Assembly (NCBI RefSeq): GCF_003853645.1
Contig: NZ_QTPO01000017.1
Span: forward strand, 1 to 64,000
DNA from: Burkholderia sp. Bp9143
GTDB lineage: Bacteria > Pseudomonadota > Gammaproteobacteria > Burkholderiales > Burkholderiaceae
Direction: 5' to 3'
Length of the DNA: 64,000 bases
Shown: piece after piece, positions 25,090 to 33,804 of the stretch
How the letters are laid out: every line of letters starts with the position of its first letter
How positions within the stretch are numbered: position 1 is the stretch's first letter
Program-made: the position numbers and the translations under genes
The notes under the pieces: model-generated
Database searches by the model: none
The model's input: the letters and a program-made list of their open reading frames with translations, nothing else
Told to the model about the DNA's origin: nothing

Positions 25090-25848
25090 ATGAAACTCGA
25101 CAGCTACGCCGGGCAGGCCGTGATGATCACCGGCGCCGCGAGCGGCTTCGGCGCGCTGCTCGCGAGCGAGCTGGCCGCGATGGGCGCGCGGCTCGCGCTC
25201 GGCGACCTGAACGAAGAAGCGCTCGAACGCGTGGCCGCGCCGCTGCGCGCGGCCGGTGCCGACGTGATCGCGCGGCGCTGCGACGTGCGCATCGAAGCGG
25301 AGGTCGCAGCGCTGGTGCACGCGGCGGTCGAGCGCTTCGGGCGGCTCGACGTCGGCATCAACAACGCGGGCATCGCCCCGCCGCTCAAGGCGCTGATCGA
25401 TACCGAGGAAGCCGATCTCGACCTGAGCTTCGCGGTGAACGCGAAGGGCGTGTTCTTCGGGATGAAGCACCAGATTCGCCAGATGCTCGCGCAGCGCGAA
25501 GGCGTGATCCTGAACGTCGCGTCGATGGCCGGGCTCGGCGGCGCGCCGAAGCTCGCCGCCTATGCGGCGTCGAAACACGCGGTGGTCGGGCTCACGAAGA
25601 CGGCCGCGCTCGAATACGCGCGCCACGGCATTCGGGTGAACGCGGTGTGCCCGTTCTACAGCACGACGCCGATGGTCACCGACAGCGACATCGGCGAGCG
25701 CCAGGACTTTCTCGCACAGGGCTCGCCGATGAAGCGGCTCGGCCGCCCCGAGGAAATCGTCGCGACGATGCTCACGCTGTGCGCGAAGGAAAACACCTAT
25801 CTGACCGGGCAGGCCGTCGCCGTCGACGGCGGTGTCTCGGCCTTCTGA
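25090..25848 (+). CDS. SDR family oxidoreductase
   Basis: This is a 252-residue classical SDR. MITGAASGFGALLA binds the cofactor; the Asp in LGDLNEEALER favours NAD(H). INNAGIA, NVASMAGLGG (Ser) and YAASKHAVVGL (Tyr, Lys) complete the active site. It is clearly not a recent duplicate of the preceding SDR. Its gene starts 7 bp after that one and 38 bp before the acyl-CoA dehydrogenase gene. A 3-hydroxyacyl-CoA dehydrogenase-type step is plausible. Confidence 0.87.
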   Translation: MKLDSYAGQAVMITGAASGFGALLASELAAMGARLALGDLNEEALERVAAPLRAAGADVIARRCDVRIEAEVAALVHAAVERFGRLDVGINNAGIAPPLKALIDTEEADLDLSFAVNAKGVFFGMKHQIRQMLAQREGVILNVASMAGLGGAPKLAAYAASKHAVVGLTKTAALEYARHGIRVNAVCPFYSTTPMVTDSDIGERQDFLAQGSPMKRLGRPEEIVATMLTLCAKENTYLTGQAVAVDGGVSAF

Positions 25849-25886
25849 ACCGAACGAACGGAAACCGGAATCTCGAGGAGTCGATC

Positions 25887-27131
25887 ATGGACTTTGGCTA
25901 CACCCCGAAAGTGGAAGAACTGCGCGAACGCGTGCGCGCGTTCATGGACGCGCACATCGTGCCGCGCATCCGTCAGTGGAACGAGGAAGTGCATGCGGGG
26001 CAGTATCCCGTGTCGTTCATGGAGGAACTGAAGGAACGCGCGAAGGCCGAAGGGCTGTGGAACCTGTTCCTGCCGCACCTGAAGAGCGACGAGCCCGGCA
26101 CGGCCCTGACGAACCTCGAATACGCGCCGCTCGCCGAGATCATGGGGCGCGTGAGCTGGGCGTCGGAGGTGTTCAACTGCAACGCGCCGGACACCGGCAA
26201 CATGGAACTGCTGCACATGTTCGCGACGCCCGAGCAGCGCGAACAGTGGCTGCTGCCCCTGCTGCGCGGCGAGATCCGTTCGGCGTTCGCGATGACGGAG
26301 CCCGACGTCGCGTCGTCGGACGCGACCAACATCACGACGCGCATCGAGCGCGTGGGCGACGAGTACGTGATCAACGGCCGCAAGTGGTTCATCACGAACG
26401 CCGCGCATCCGAACTGCCAGATCTTCATCGTGATGGGCAAGACCGATCCCGAAGCCGAATCGCACCAGCAGCAGAGCATGATCCTCGTGCCGCGCGACAC
26501 GCCGGGCGTGACGATCGTGCGCAACATCACGGTGGTCAATCACTACGCGCCGGAAGGGCACTGCGAGATCACGTTCGACAACGTGCGCGTGCCGGCGCGC
26601 AACCTGCTCGGCGAGGAAGGCAGCGGCTTCGCGCTCGCGCAGGCGCGCCTCGGGCCGGGCCGCATCCACCACTGCATGCGCTCGATCGGCGCGGCGGAGC
26701 TTGCGCTGGAACTGATGATCGACCGCGCGCAGTCGCGCGAGGCGTTCGGCAAGCCGCTGAACCGGCACGGCACGATCGGCGAATGGATCGCGCGCTCGCG
26801 CATCGAGATCGACCAGGCACGCCTGCTGGTGCTGAAGGCGGCGTGGATGATCGACAAGGTCGGCGCGAAGGCGGCGCGCAAGGAAATCTCGATGATCAAG
26901 GCGCTCGTGCCGACCGTGTATACGGACGTGTGCGACCGCGCGATGCAGGTGTTCGGCGCGATGGGCCTGAGCCCCGACACGCCGCTCGCCGACCTGTGGA
27001 CCTGGGGCCGCGCGCTGCGCTTCGCCGACGGTCCGGACGAGGTGCACCTGCAGGCGATCGCGCGCATGGAGATCAAGGACGCCGTGCGCGGCTCGACCGA
27101 ACCGTACCTGACGCGGCCGCCGCGCGGTTGA
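25887..27131 (+). CDS. acyl-CoA dehydrogenase (ACAD10/11-like)
   Basis: This is a 414-residue flavoprotein. The N-terminal helical domain, FAMTEPDVASSDATNI (FAD/substrate loop), VINGRKWFITNA, and the C-terminal QVFGAMGLSPDTPLADLW are family motifs. Sequence type and length match the ACAD10/11-LvaC group, which completes the phospho-elimination of 4-phosphohydroxyacyl-CoA to an enoyl-CoA after the APH-like kinase. CGAGGAG at 25874-25880 is the ribosome binding site. It is the last enzyme gene of the cluster; the LysR gene follows after 79 bp. Confidence 0.87.
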   Translation: MDFGYTPKVEELRERVRAFMDAHIVPRIRQWNEEVHAGQYPVSFMEELKERAKAEGLWNLFLPHLKSDEPGTALTNLEYAPLAEIMGRVSWASEVFNCNAPDTGNMELLHMFATPEQREQWLLPLLRGEIRSAFAMTEPDVASSDATNITTRIERVGDEYVINGRKWFITNAAHPNCQIFIVMGKTDPEAESHQQQSMILVPRDTPGVTIVRNITVVNHYAPEGHCEITFDNVRVPARNLLGEEGSGFALAQARLGPGRIHHCMRSIGAAELALELMIDRAQSREAFGKPLNRHGTIGEWIARSRIEIDQARLLVLKAAWMIDKVGAKAARKEISMIKALVPTVYTDVCDRAMQVFGAMGLSPDTPLADLWTWGRALRFADGPDEVHLQAIARMEIKDAVRGSTEPYLTRPPRG

Positions 27132-27210
27132 GCGGCGCGCCTCGAGAGAAGGTGGAGTGGGCGAACGAGGGATGCACGCCGTATTAAGATGCCGGCAAGG
27201 AGATCCGGCG

Positions 27211-28116
27211 ATGCGCCTTTCGAAGATTGATCTGAACCTGTTCGTCGTATTCGAGGCGATCTACAACAAGCGCAACCTGACGCGCGCGGCCGAGGTGCTG
27301 AACCTCACGCAGCCGGCCGTCAGCAACGCGCTGGCGCGGCTGCGCAAGACACTGAACGATCCGCTGTTCGTCAGCACGCCGGCCGGGATGATGCCGACGC
27401 CGATGGCCGAGAACATCGTCGGCCGCGTGCGCGAGGCGCTGCAGCTGCTCGATTCGAGCGCGCACGAGGGCGACGTGTTCGATCCCGCCTCGTCCGAGCG
27501 CGTGTTCCGGCTCAGCATGAGCGACCTGACCGAGGCGCTGCTGTTGCCCGCGCTCGGCGAACTGCTGCAGACGCAAGCGCCCGGCATGCACGTGCGCAGC
27601 TACACGATGGATCGCCGCGAAGTGGCGACCGCGCTCGCGAACGGCTCCGTCGACATCGCGATCGACGCGCCGCTGATCGGCGACCCGCACCTGCACCAGG
27701 CGCTGCTCGTGCGCGACCGCTACGCGTGCATGATCCGCGACGATCACCCGTTCAAGGGCGACACGCTGACCATGGACGACTACCTGTCGATGGGGCACAT
27801 CCACGTGTCGAGCCGCCGCAAGGGCAGCGGGCACGTCGATGCGGAACTGACGCGGCTCGGGCTGCGCCGCAACATCCAGATGCGCGTGCAGCACTACATG
27901 GTCGCGCCGCTGATCGCGATGCGCGGCGATCTCGCGCTGACGGCGCCGCTCAGGCTGCTGCGGCGCTATCCGGCACGGATTCTCGAACTGCCGTTCGAGA
28001 TGCCGGGGCTCGAATACTTCTGCTACTGGCATCGCAGCGCCGATCAGGATCAGGGCAGTCAGTGGCTGCGAGAGCAGTTGATGATGCTGATGGGCGGGAT
28101 GGGCGAGCCGCAGTGA
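27211..28116 (+). CDS. LysR family transcriptional regulator
   Basis: This is a 301-residue LysR protein of the NodD/LinR-like group: MRLSKIDLNLFVVFEAIYN, then the helix-turn-helix NLTRAAEVLNLTQPAVSNALARLRK. The effector domain has no obvious specificity marker. AAGGAGAT at 27197-27204 precedes ATG 27211. It sits in the same direction as the kinase/SDR/ACAD genes and may be the last gene of their operon and its regulator. Confidence 0.88.
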   Translation: MRLSKIDLNLFVVFEAIYNKRNLTRAAEVLNLTQPAVSNALARLRKTLNDPLFVSTPAGMMPTPMAENIVGRVREALQLLDSSAHEGDVFDPASSERVFRLSMSDLTEALLLPALGELLQTQAPGMHVRSYTMDRREVATALANGSVDIAIDAPLIGDPHLHQALLVRDRYACMIRDDHPFKGDTLTMDDYLSMGHIHVSSRRKGSGHVDAELTRLGLRRNIQMRVQHYMVAPLIAMRGDLALTAPLRLLRRYPARILELPFEMPGLEYFCYWHRSADQDQGSQWLREQLMMLMGGMGEPQ

Positions 28117-28158
28117 TGTGATGTGCGGTGCGTGCGCATCACGCGTTCGCCTGCCCGC

Positions 28159-29286
28159 TTAAAACGAGTCGTCGTCGAAGCGCAAGGACGCCGGCCGGCG
28201 CTTCATGTCCTTCAGCCATTCCCTGACCTTGTCCGGATCCTCGAACTCGCGCAGCGCCACGCCGAGGTCCTGGTTGCCGCGCTGCATGCCGGCAATGTCG
28301 CGCGTGAGCATGCGGATGACGGTATCGGGTGCCACCTTGACGGACGACGCGATGCCGTAAGTCCGCCGGAAATCGTTCTCGACGTGCTGGATCTCCTGAT
28401 CGAGCTCGTGCAGCTGTTCCTCCAGGATGCCGTTGTAGCGCGTCAGCCGCGCTTCGCCGAGGCCGTCGATCGCACGCCGGTCGATCTGCTCGATCTCGAG
28501 TTGCAGTTCCAGCAGCTGCAGCAGATTGCCCTTCGCATAGGCATGGTTGACCCGCTGCATCAGCACGGTCTTGCGTTCCTGCTCCCGCGGATCGGTTTCC
28601 CGATCGGGATGCAGCGCGCTGGCCAGCTTGCGATAGATCTCGCGGATCGACTTGCTCGATTCGGCCTGCTCGGCTGCGATCCTGGCCTGCGCGGCCGATT
28701 GCTTCGGCGCTTTCTTGCGCTTCGCGCGCTGGGCCTCGCGGGCTGCGTGAGCGGCCATGTCGCGCTCGAACTGTGCGTCGAGTTCGGCCTGCATCCGCTC
28801 GGCAAGTTCGTCCGGTGACAGCGAGTCGAGATCGTCGGCCGGTTCCGTGGCGGGTATCGGCTTCGGTTCCCGCTTCATCGGTTCAGGATCGGCCGCGGCG
28901 TTGCCGGCGTCGTCGGATGCGGCATGCCGGTTGTAAATGACCGTCAGCGCCGCGTCGTCGCTGACGTTGAGCAGGTCGCGCGCCATGTCGGCGATCAGGT
29001 CGGACAGCGTGCGCTGCTCGGCCTTGCTCAAGCCCTTCTGCAGGAACGCATCGTCGAGCAGGTGGATCAGCCTGATCCGCAGCGCCGTCGCTTCCTGTTC
29101 GAGCGGCAGCAGCCCGTCGACGAATTTCTTCTGGAAGGCCGGCATGACGGCTTCCCACGCAACGAGCCGCTCGCGCCGCGTTTCGATGTGCTTGACGAGC
29201 GTATTGAAGGTTTTCTGGGCTTTCGACAGGCTGGCTGTCTCGTGACCGGGCGCGATGGCGACCGCGGCACCGCGACGTGCGGTCAT
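28159..29286 (-). CDS. J-domain protein of unknown role
   Basis: This is a 375-residue, strongly charged, mostly helical protein. A short J-domain near residues 215-260 (SIREIYRKLASALHPDRE) contains the HPD motif needed to stimulate Hsp70. There is no Gly/Phe or zinc-finger region, so it is not DnaJ itself. The N-terminal 125 residues are helical; residues 130-165 are Pro/Asp/Glu-rich; and residues 165-210 are an Ala/Lys/Glu coiled-coil-like helix. Its partner client is unknown. It is convergent with the LysR gene and separate from the hydroxyproline genes. Confidence 0.72.
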   Translation of the reverse strand: MTARRGAAVAIAPGHETASLSKAQKTFNTLVKHIETRRERLVAWEAVMPAFQKKFVDGLLPLEQEATALRIRLIHLLDDAFLQKGLSKAEQRTLSDLIADMARDLLNVSDDAALTVIYNRHAASDDAGNAAADPEPMKREPKPIPATEPADDLDSLSPDELAERMQAELDAQFERDMAAHAAREAQRAKRKKAPKQSAAQARIAAEQAESSKSIREIYRKLASALHPDRETDPREQERKTVLMQRVNHAYAKGNLLQLLELQLEIEQIDRRAIDGLGEARLTRYNGILEEQLHELDQEIQHVENDFRRTYGIASSVKVAPDTVIRMLTRDIAGMQRGNQDLGVALREFEDPDKVREWLKDMKRRPASLRFDDDSF

Positions 29287-29368
29287 GATTGAGGTCCTCC
29301 GGCCGCGGCAGGGGGCGCGGCAGGCCGGTATTTTAGCCGGATGGGCGCGCGCCCACCGGCCCGCGGCG

Positions 29369-30076
29369 TTACAGCACCGCCATCGATTCCGTCATGTTCT
29401 GCTTCATGTAGTCGAGGAAGCGCTTCTGGAACAGCATCGTGTGCTCGTGCGCGGCGCGTTCGGCGGCGTCCGCATCGCGCCGCACGATCGCGTCGATCAG
29501 CTCCTCGTGGTCGCGGCCGAGCTTGGCGGCCGTCGGCGAACTCACGGTGAAGTCGAAGTGCAGGTGCAGCAGGCGCTGCCCCTCGCCGAGCAGCCGTTCG
29601 TAGTAGCCGACAAAGTAGGGGTTGTTCGCGGCGTGCGCGATCGCCATGTGGAGCGCCTTGTTGGTCTCCGACATCGCCTGGAAGTCGCCGCTCTCGACGG
29701 CCGCCATGTAGACGTCGTCGGCCTTGCGGATCTTCGCGAGGTCGGCTTCGGAGCGCTGCGTGGCCGCGAGCCGCGTGACCGCGCGCTGGATCAGGTCGAG
29801 CGCCGAGATGTACTTCGGGAACTCCTCGATCTCGAACGGCGTGACGAGCGTCGTGCGGTTCGGCAGGATCGTGACGAGCCCCTCGCTGCTCAGCCGGGCG
29901 ATGGCGTCGCGCACCGGCGAGCGCGACAGCCCGAACTGCGCGGCCAGCGAGATTTCGTCGAGCTGCACGCCCGGTTTCAGCTTCAGCGTCAGGATCTGCT
30001 TGCGCAATTCCTCATACACATACCGCCCGCCGTGCCGGCGGCCGCCACCTTCGGTTTCAACGGCCTCTTTGCTCAT
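29369..30076 (-). CDS. GntR family regulator (FCD domain) of hydroxyproline genes
   Basis: This encodes 235 residues. A winged helix-turn-helix (YVYEELRKQILTLKLKPG, FGLSRSPVRDAIARLSSEGLV) is followed by an FCD effector domain with metal-site His residues (ALHMAIAHAANN, AAHEHTMLF). ATG 30076 (MSKEAVETEG) has AGGAAGGG 7-13 bp ahead and is preferred over upstream in-frame starts. It is the last gene of the hydroxyproline locus. It probably represses the operon that starts with the ABC binding protein, through the TGTGTG repeats at 40260-40303. Confidence 0.85.
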   Translation of the reverse strand: MSKEAVETEGGGRRHGGRYVYEELRKQILTLKLKPGVQLDEISLAAQFGLSRSPVRDAIARLSSEGLVTILPNRTTLVTPFEIEEFPKYISALDLIQRAVTRLAATQRSEADLAKIRKADDVYMAAVESGDFQAMSETNKALHMAIAHAANNPYFVGYYERLLGEGQRLLHLHFDFTVSSPTAAKLGRDHEELIDAIVRRDADAAERAAHEHTMLFQKRFLDYMKQNMTESMAVL

Positions 30077-30140
30077 CTCGCTACCCTTCCTGTAATCGGC
30101 CCGGGTCGCCGGGCGCGCTCTGGAGTTTAGCATCGCGTCC

Positions 30141-31187
30141 TCACGCACCCGACGTCGCCGATGGCCCGAATCCGTCGCCCCACGTGTCGCTGAGCATGAA
30201 CCCGGCGGCCAGCGGATCGTCGGGGTCGACGCCGAGCTGCTGGAACCCGAACACCCACGCGCGGCCGGTGACGCGCGGCAGCACGGCCGGCCGGCCGCCC
30301 ACTTCGGTCGTGCCGAGCAGCTCGACGCGGAATTCGCCGCCGATCGTCGAGCGCGACGTCAGGCGGTCGCCGACCTGCACGCGCCCGCGCGCGGCGAGCG
30401 TCGCGAGATTGGCCGAGCTGCCGGTCCCGCACGGCGAGCGGTCGACGCGGCCGGGCGGCAGCGTCGTGCAGGTCTGGTACACCGTGTCGTCGACACGGTG
30501 GCGGAACATCACGTACGCGACCTCGTTGATCGCCGGGGCCAGCGGATGCTGGACCGCGACCTGCCGGTTGATGATCTCCTTGAGCCGCACGCCGTGCGTC
30601 GCGAGCTGCCGCGCGTTGCCCGGCGCGATGTCGAGCCCGATCTGGTCGACGTCGACCAGCGCGTAGTACACGCCGCCGAACGCGATGTCGGCCTTGATCG
30701 TGCCGAATTCCTTCGTGTGCACGTCGACGTCGAGGTGTTCGACGAACGACGGCACCATGTCGAGCGATACGCCGACGCAGCGGCCGTCGCGGCAGGCGGC
30801 CCGCGCGGTGACGAGCCCGGCCGGCGTGTCGAGCACGACGGTGGTCTCGGGCTCCTGCATCGGCACCATCCCGAGCTCGAGCAGCGCGGTCACGACGCAG
30901 ATGCAGTTGCTGCCGGACATCGGGTGCGCCTTGTCGGCCTGCAGCACGATGAAGCCGGCCTGCGCTTCCGGCCGCGTCGGCGGCAGCAGCAGGTTGACCG
31001 ACATCTGCAGGCAGCCGCGCGGTTCGAGCACGACCAGGCGCCGCAAGCTGTCGTCGGTCTCGTTGATGTGGTTCATCTTGTCGAGCATGGTCTTGCCCGG
31101 CACGTCGAGGACGCCGCCGGTGATGACCTTGCCGATCTCGCCCTCGCAATGCACGTCGACGAGCTGCAGCGTTTTGTTCCAGCGCAT
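30141..31187 (-). CDS. proline racemase family protein (Ser/Cys type)
   Basis: This encodes 348 residues of the proline racemase fold. At the first catalytic position, where Cys lies in MCGH of classical members, it has Ser91 (PMSGSNC); the second Cys is kept at Cys253 (DRSPCGTG). In the family Cys/Cys enzymes are racemases/epimerases and Cys/Thr enzymes are trans-3-hydroxy-L-proline dehydratases. Ser/Cys members occur in hydroxyproline clusters with less settled activity. It may act on 3-hydroxyproline or be a weak epimerase. It lies 15 bp after the aldehyde dehydrogenase stop. Confidence 0.85.
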   Translation of the reverse strand: MRWNKTLQLVDVHCEGEIGKVITGGVLDVPGKTMLDKMNHINETDDSLRRLVVLEPRGCLQMSVNLLLPPTRPEAQAGFIVLQADKAHPMSGSNCICVVTALLELGMVPMQEPETTVVLDTPAGLVTARAACRDGRCVGVSLDMVPSFVEHLDVDVHTKEFGTIKADIAFGGVYYALVDVDQIGLDIAPGNARQLATHGVRLKEIINRQVAVQHPLAPAINEVAYVMFRHRVDDTVYQTCTTLPPGRVDRSPCGTGSSANLATLAARGRVQVGDRLTSRSTIGGEFRVELLGTTEVGGRPAVLPRVTGRAWVFGFQQLGVDPDDPLAAGFMLSDTWGDGFGPSATSGA

Positions 31188-31202
31188 GATCGATTCACCT
31201 TC

Positions 31203-32684
31203 CTACTTGATGTACCAGCCCCACGGCTTGTCGCTGTCGTAGCGCGTGATCTGCTTGATCTCGAGGTAGTTGTTCAGGCCCCACTCGCCGAGTTCGCGTC
31301 CGATCCCGCTCTGCTTGTAGCCGCCCCACGGCGCCTCCGTGAACGTCGGCTGCGAGCAGTTGATCCATACGATGCCCGCGCGCATCGCGCGTGCCACGCG
31401 CTCGCAGCGCGGCAGGTCGGCCGACATGACCGCCGCGGCGAGACCGAAGCGCGAATCGTTGGCCGAGCGCACCGCTTCGTCTTCCGTATCGAACGGCCGC
31501 ACGCAGACGACCGGCCCGAAAATCTCCTCGCGCCAGATCCAGCTGTCTTCCGGCACGTCGGCGAACACGGCCGGCTCGATGAAGTAGCCGCGCTCGAGGT
31601 GCGCAGGCCGGTCGCCGCCCGTCACGAGCCGCGCGCCTTCCTCGCGGCCGCGCGCGATGGCCGCCCGAACCTTGTCGTACTGGCCGCGGCTGACCAGCGG
31701 GCCGAGCAGCACGCCGTCGTCGCGGCCGTTGCCGATCCTGATTTTGCGCGCTTCCTGCGCAAGGCGCTCGACGAGCGGTGCATACAGCGAGCGCTCGACG
31801 AGCACGCGCGACGTCGCCGAACACACTTCGCCCTGGTTCCAGAAGATGCCGAACAGGATCCATTCGACGGCCGCTTCGAGATCGCTGTCGCCGAACACGA
31901 TGAACGGCGACTTGCCGCCGAGTTCGAGGCTCACGTTCTTGATGTCGCGCGCGGCGGCCTGCATGATCCGGCTGCCGGTCGGCACGCTGCCGGTGAACGC
32001 GAGCTTGTCGATGCCCGGATGCTCGGCGAGCGGTGCGCCGGCGTCCGCGCCGAGGCCCGTCACGACGTTCAGCACGCCGGCCGGCAGCCCGGCCGCGTCG
32101 GCGATGCCGGCCAGCTCCAGCGCGGTGAGCGGCGTCAGTTCGGATGGCTTGAGCACCATCGTGCAGCCCGCCGCGAGCGCGGGCGCGACCTTCCACGCGG
32201 CCATCAGCAGCGGAAAATTCCACGGGATGATCGCGCCGGCCACGCCGATCGGCTCCTTCCGGACCACCGTGCTGAAGCGTTCGTCCGCGAGCGGCACCGG
32301 CGTTTCGGCACCGCCGTCGAGCTGTTCGGCGAGTCCCGCATAGAAGTCGAAGCAGCCGGCGGCGTCGCCGAGGTCCCACATTGCTTCGGGCAGCGGCTTG
32401 CCGTTGTCGCGCACTTCGAGCGCGGCCAGCTCGGGCAGCCGGTCGCGGATGCCTTGCGCGATCGCGCGCAGCACGGCGGCGCGTTGCGCGCCGGTCATGC
32501 GCGGCCATGGGCCTGCGTCGAAGGCATGGCGTGCGGCCTTGACCGCGGCGTCGATGTCTTCCGCGGTGGCGGCGGCCACTTTCGCGATCACGGTTTCGTC
32601 GCTCGGGTCGAGCGTGTCGAAGGTGTGGCCCTGAACGGGCGCCACCCAGCGGCCGTCGATGAAAAGTCGTTCGTAGGATTTCAT
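31203..32684 (-). CDS. aldehyde dehydrogenase, likely 2-oxoglutarate semialdehyde dehydrogenase
   Basis: This is a 493-residue NAD(P)-dependent aldehyde dehydrogenase. Motifs are PWNFPLLMAAWKVAPALA, FTGSVPTG (cofactor), ELGGKSP (general-base Glu), NQGEVCSATS (nucleophile Cys) and EEIFGPV. Sequence type is betaine-aldehyde-dehydrogenase-like. Context inside the hydroxyproline locus makes it the best candidate for oxidising 2-oxoglutarate semialdehyde to 2-oxoglutarate, the last step. ATG 32684 is 2 bp after the preceding stop and has no clear ribosome site, so it may depend on translational coupling. Confidence 0.8.
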   Translation of the reverse strand: MKSYERLFIDGRWVAPVQGHTFDTLDPSDETVIAKVAAATAEDIDAAVKAARHAFDAGPWPRMTGAQRAAVLRAIAQGIRDRLPELAALEVRDNGKPLPEAMWDLGDAAGCFDFYAGLAEQLDGGAETPVPLADERFSTVVRKEPIGVAGAIIPWNFPLLMAAWKVAPALAAGCTMVLKPSELTPLTALELAGIADAAGLPAGVLNVVTGLGADAGAPLAEHPGIDKLAFTGSVPTGSRIMQAAARDIKNVSLELGGKSPFIVFGDSDLEAAVEWILFGIFWNQGEVCSATSRVLVERSLYAPLVERLAQEARKIRIGNGRDDGVLLGPLVSRGQYDKVRAAIARGREEGARLVTGGDRPAHLERGYFIEPAVFADVPEDSWIWREEIFGPVVCVRPFDTEDEAVRSANDSRFGLAAAVMSADLPRCERVARAMRAGIVWINCSQPTFTEAPWGGYKQSGIGRELGEWGLNNYLEIKQITRYDSDKPWGWYIK

Positions 32685-32686
32685 AG

Positions 32687-33760
32687 TCAGTTCGGTGTCG
32701 GTTTGCGCGATTTGATGAGTTTGTCGTCCACGGCTTCGAGCCAGGTGTCCGCTACCGTGAAGCCAGTTTGAAACCGGTCGGTCGGGTCCACGCCGACCTG
32801 CGAGATGGCAGTGATCCAGGCTTGTCCAGACACGACAGGTACGACAGCGACATAGTCGCCAACCCGTGTCGTCGATGCGATGCGGCTCTCGAATCTCGAC
32901 CCGATGATCGACTCGTGAACGAAGGTCTCACCGACGTCGATCAAGCCGCGCGCGTGCAGCACGGCGAGACGCGCGGAGGTTCCCGTACCACACGGGGAGC
33001 GATCACAGCGCCCGGGAGAAACGATTGTTGCGTTGCGCGAGAAGAGCTTGCCATCTTCTCGTGTCAAAGGACCGGTGAACTGTGTGTTCGTGACGCCTTT
33101 GATGAGTGGATTGAGGGGATGAGAAAATGCGAGCTGTTCGACAGCAGCAGCCTTGATTTTCTGGCCTAGCTCACATAGCTCCCGTGCTTCGTCTGGCGTG
33201 ATTCCGAATCCGAGAAGCTTCGCGTCGACGATCGCAAAGGTCATGCCTCCATATGCGATATCCAGCTTCACGCTGCCGACGCCCGACACGTCCACATATG
33301 CATCGAGATGGGCTGCGAAGGCGGGCTGGTTCGTGAACTCCACCCGCGTCACCTTTCCATTGGAACACTCGCACCTGACATGGATCAGACCGGCTGGCGC
33401 TTCCAGCACGAGTTCAGTGACGGGCTCTTCCATTTTCAGCACGCCAGTTTCGAGCAGCACCGTTGCGACGCACATCGTGTTCGAGCCGGACATCGCGACA
33501 TATTCGGTCGACTCACCAATCACATAGCCCATCTGCGCACGCGGGTCGCATGCTGGCAGAATAAAATTGATGTTGTGATTGACCGTGCCACGAGGCTCGA
33601 ACAGGCAGATCTTGCGCAATGCGTCCCCGTGTTCCTCCAGATACATCATCTTGTCGAACATGGTATTTCCTGGCACGTCGACCAGACCACCTGTGACCAC
33701 GTTGCCGACCTCGCCTTCGGCGTGGCAGCCTACCATCGTGAGCGTTCTGTTCCAGCGCAT
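32687..33760 (-). CDS. proline racemase family protein (Ser/Cys type), low-GC
   Basis: This is a 357-residue paralogue of the gene at 30141, sharing the start MRWN-x-TL and Ser91 (AMSGSNTM) with Cys257 ([11 protein letters not shown]). Its DNA is visibly less GC-rich than its neighbours: I count 32 of 60 GC at 33541-33600 and 35 of 60 at 33421-33480, against 39 of 60 at 35641-35700 in the epimerase gene. Codons such as ATA, TTG and AAA-rich runs are commoner. Recent acquisition by transfer is likely. Substrate is probably a hydroxyproline isomer. Confidence 0.85.
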   Translation of the reverse strand: MRWNRTLTMVGCHAEGEVGNVVTGGLVDVPGNTMFDKMMYLEEHGDALRKICLFEPRGTVNHNINFILPACDPRAQMGYVIGESTEYVAMSGSNTMCVATVLLETGVLKMEEPVTELVLEAPAGLIHVRCECSNGKVTRVEFTNQPAFAAHLDAYVDVSGVGSVKLDIAYGGMTFAIVDAKLLGFGITPDEARELCELGQKIKAAAVEQLAFSHPLNPLIKGVTNTQFTGPLTREDGKLFSRNATIVSPGRCDRSPCGTGTSARLAVLHARGLIDVGETFVHESIIGSRFESRIASTTRVGDYVAVVPVVSGQAWITAISQVGVDPTDRFQTGFTVADTWLEAVDDKLIKSRKPTPN

Positions 33761-33804
33761 GGTATTTCCCGTTACTAGTCGTGTATGGAACGTCGCCCGT
33801 CGCC

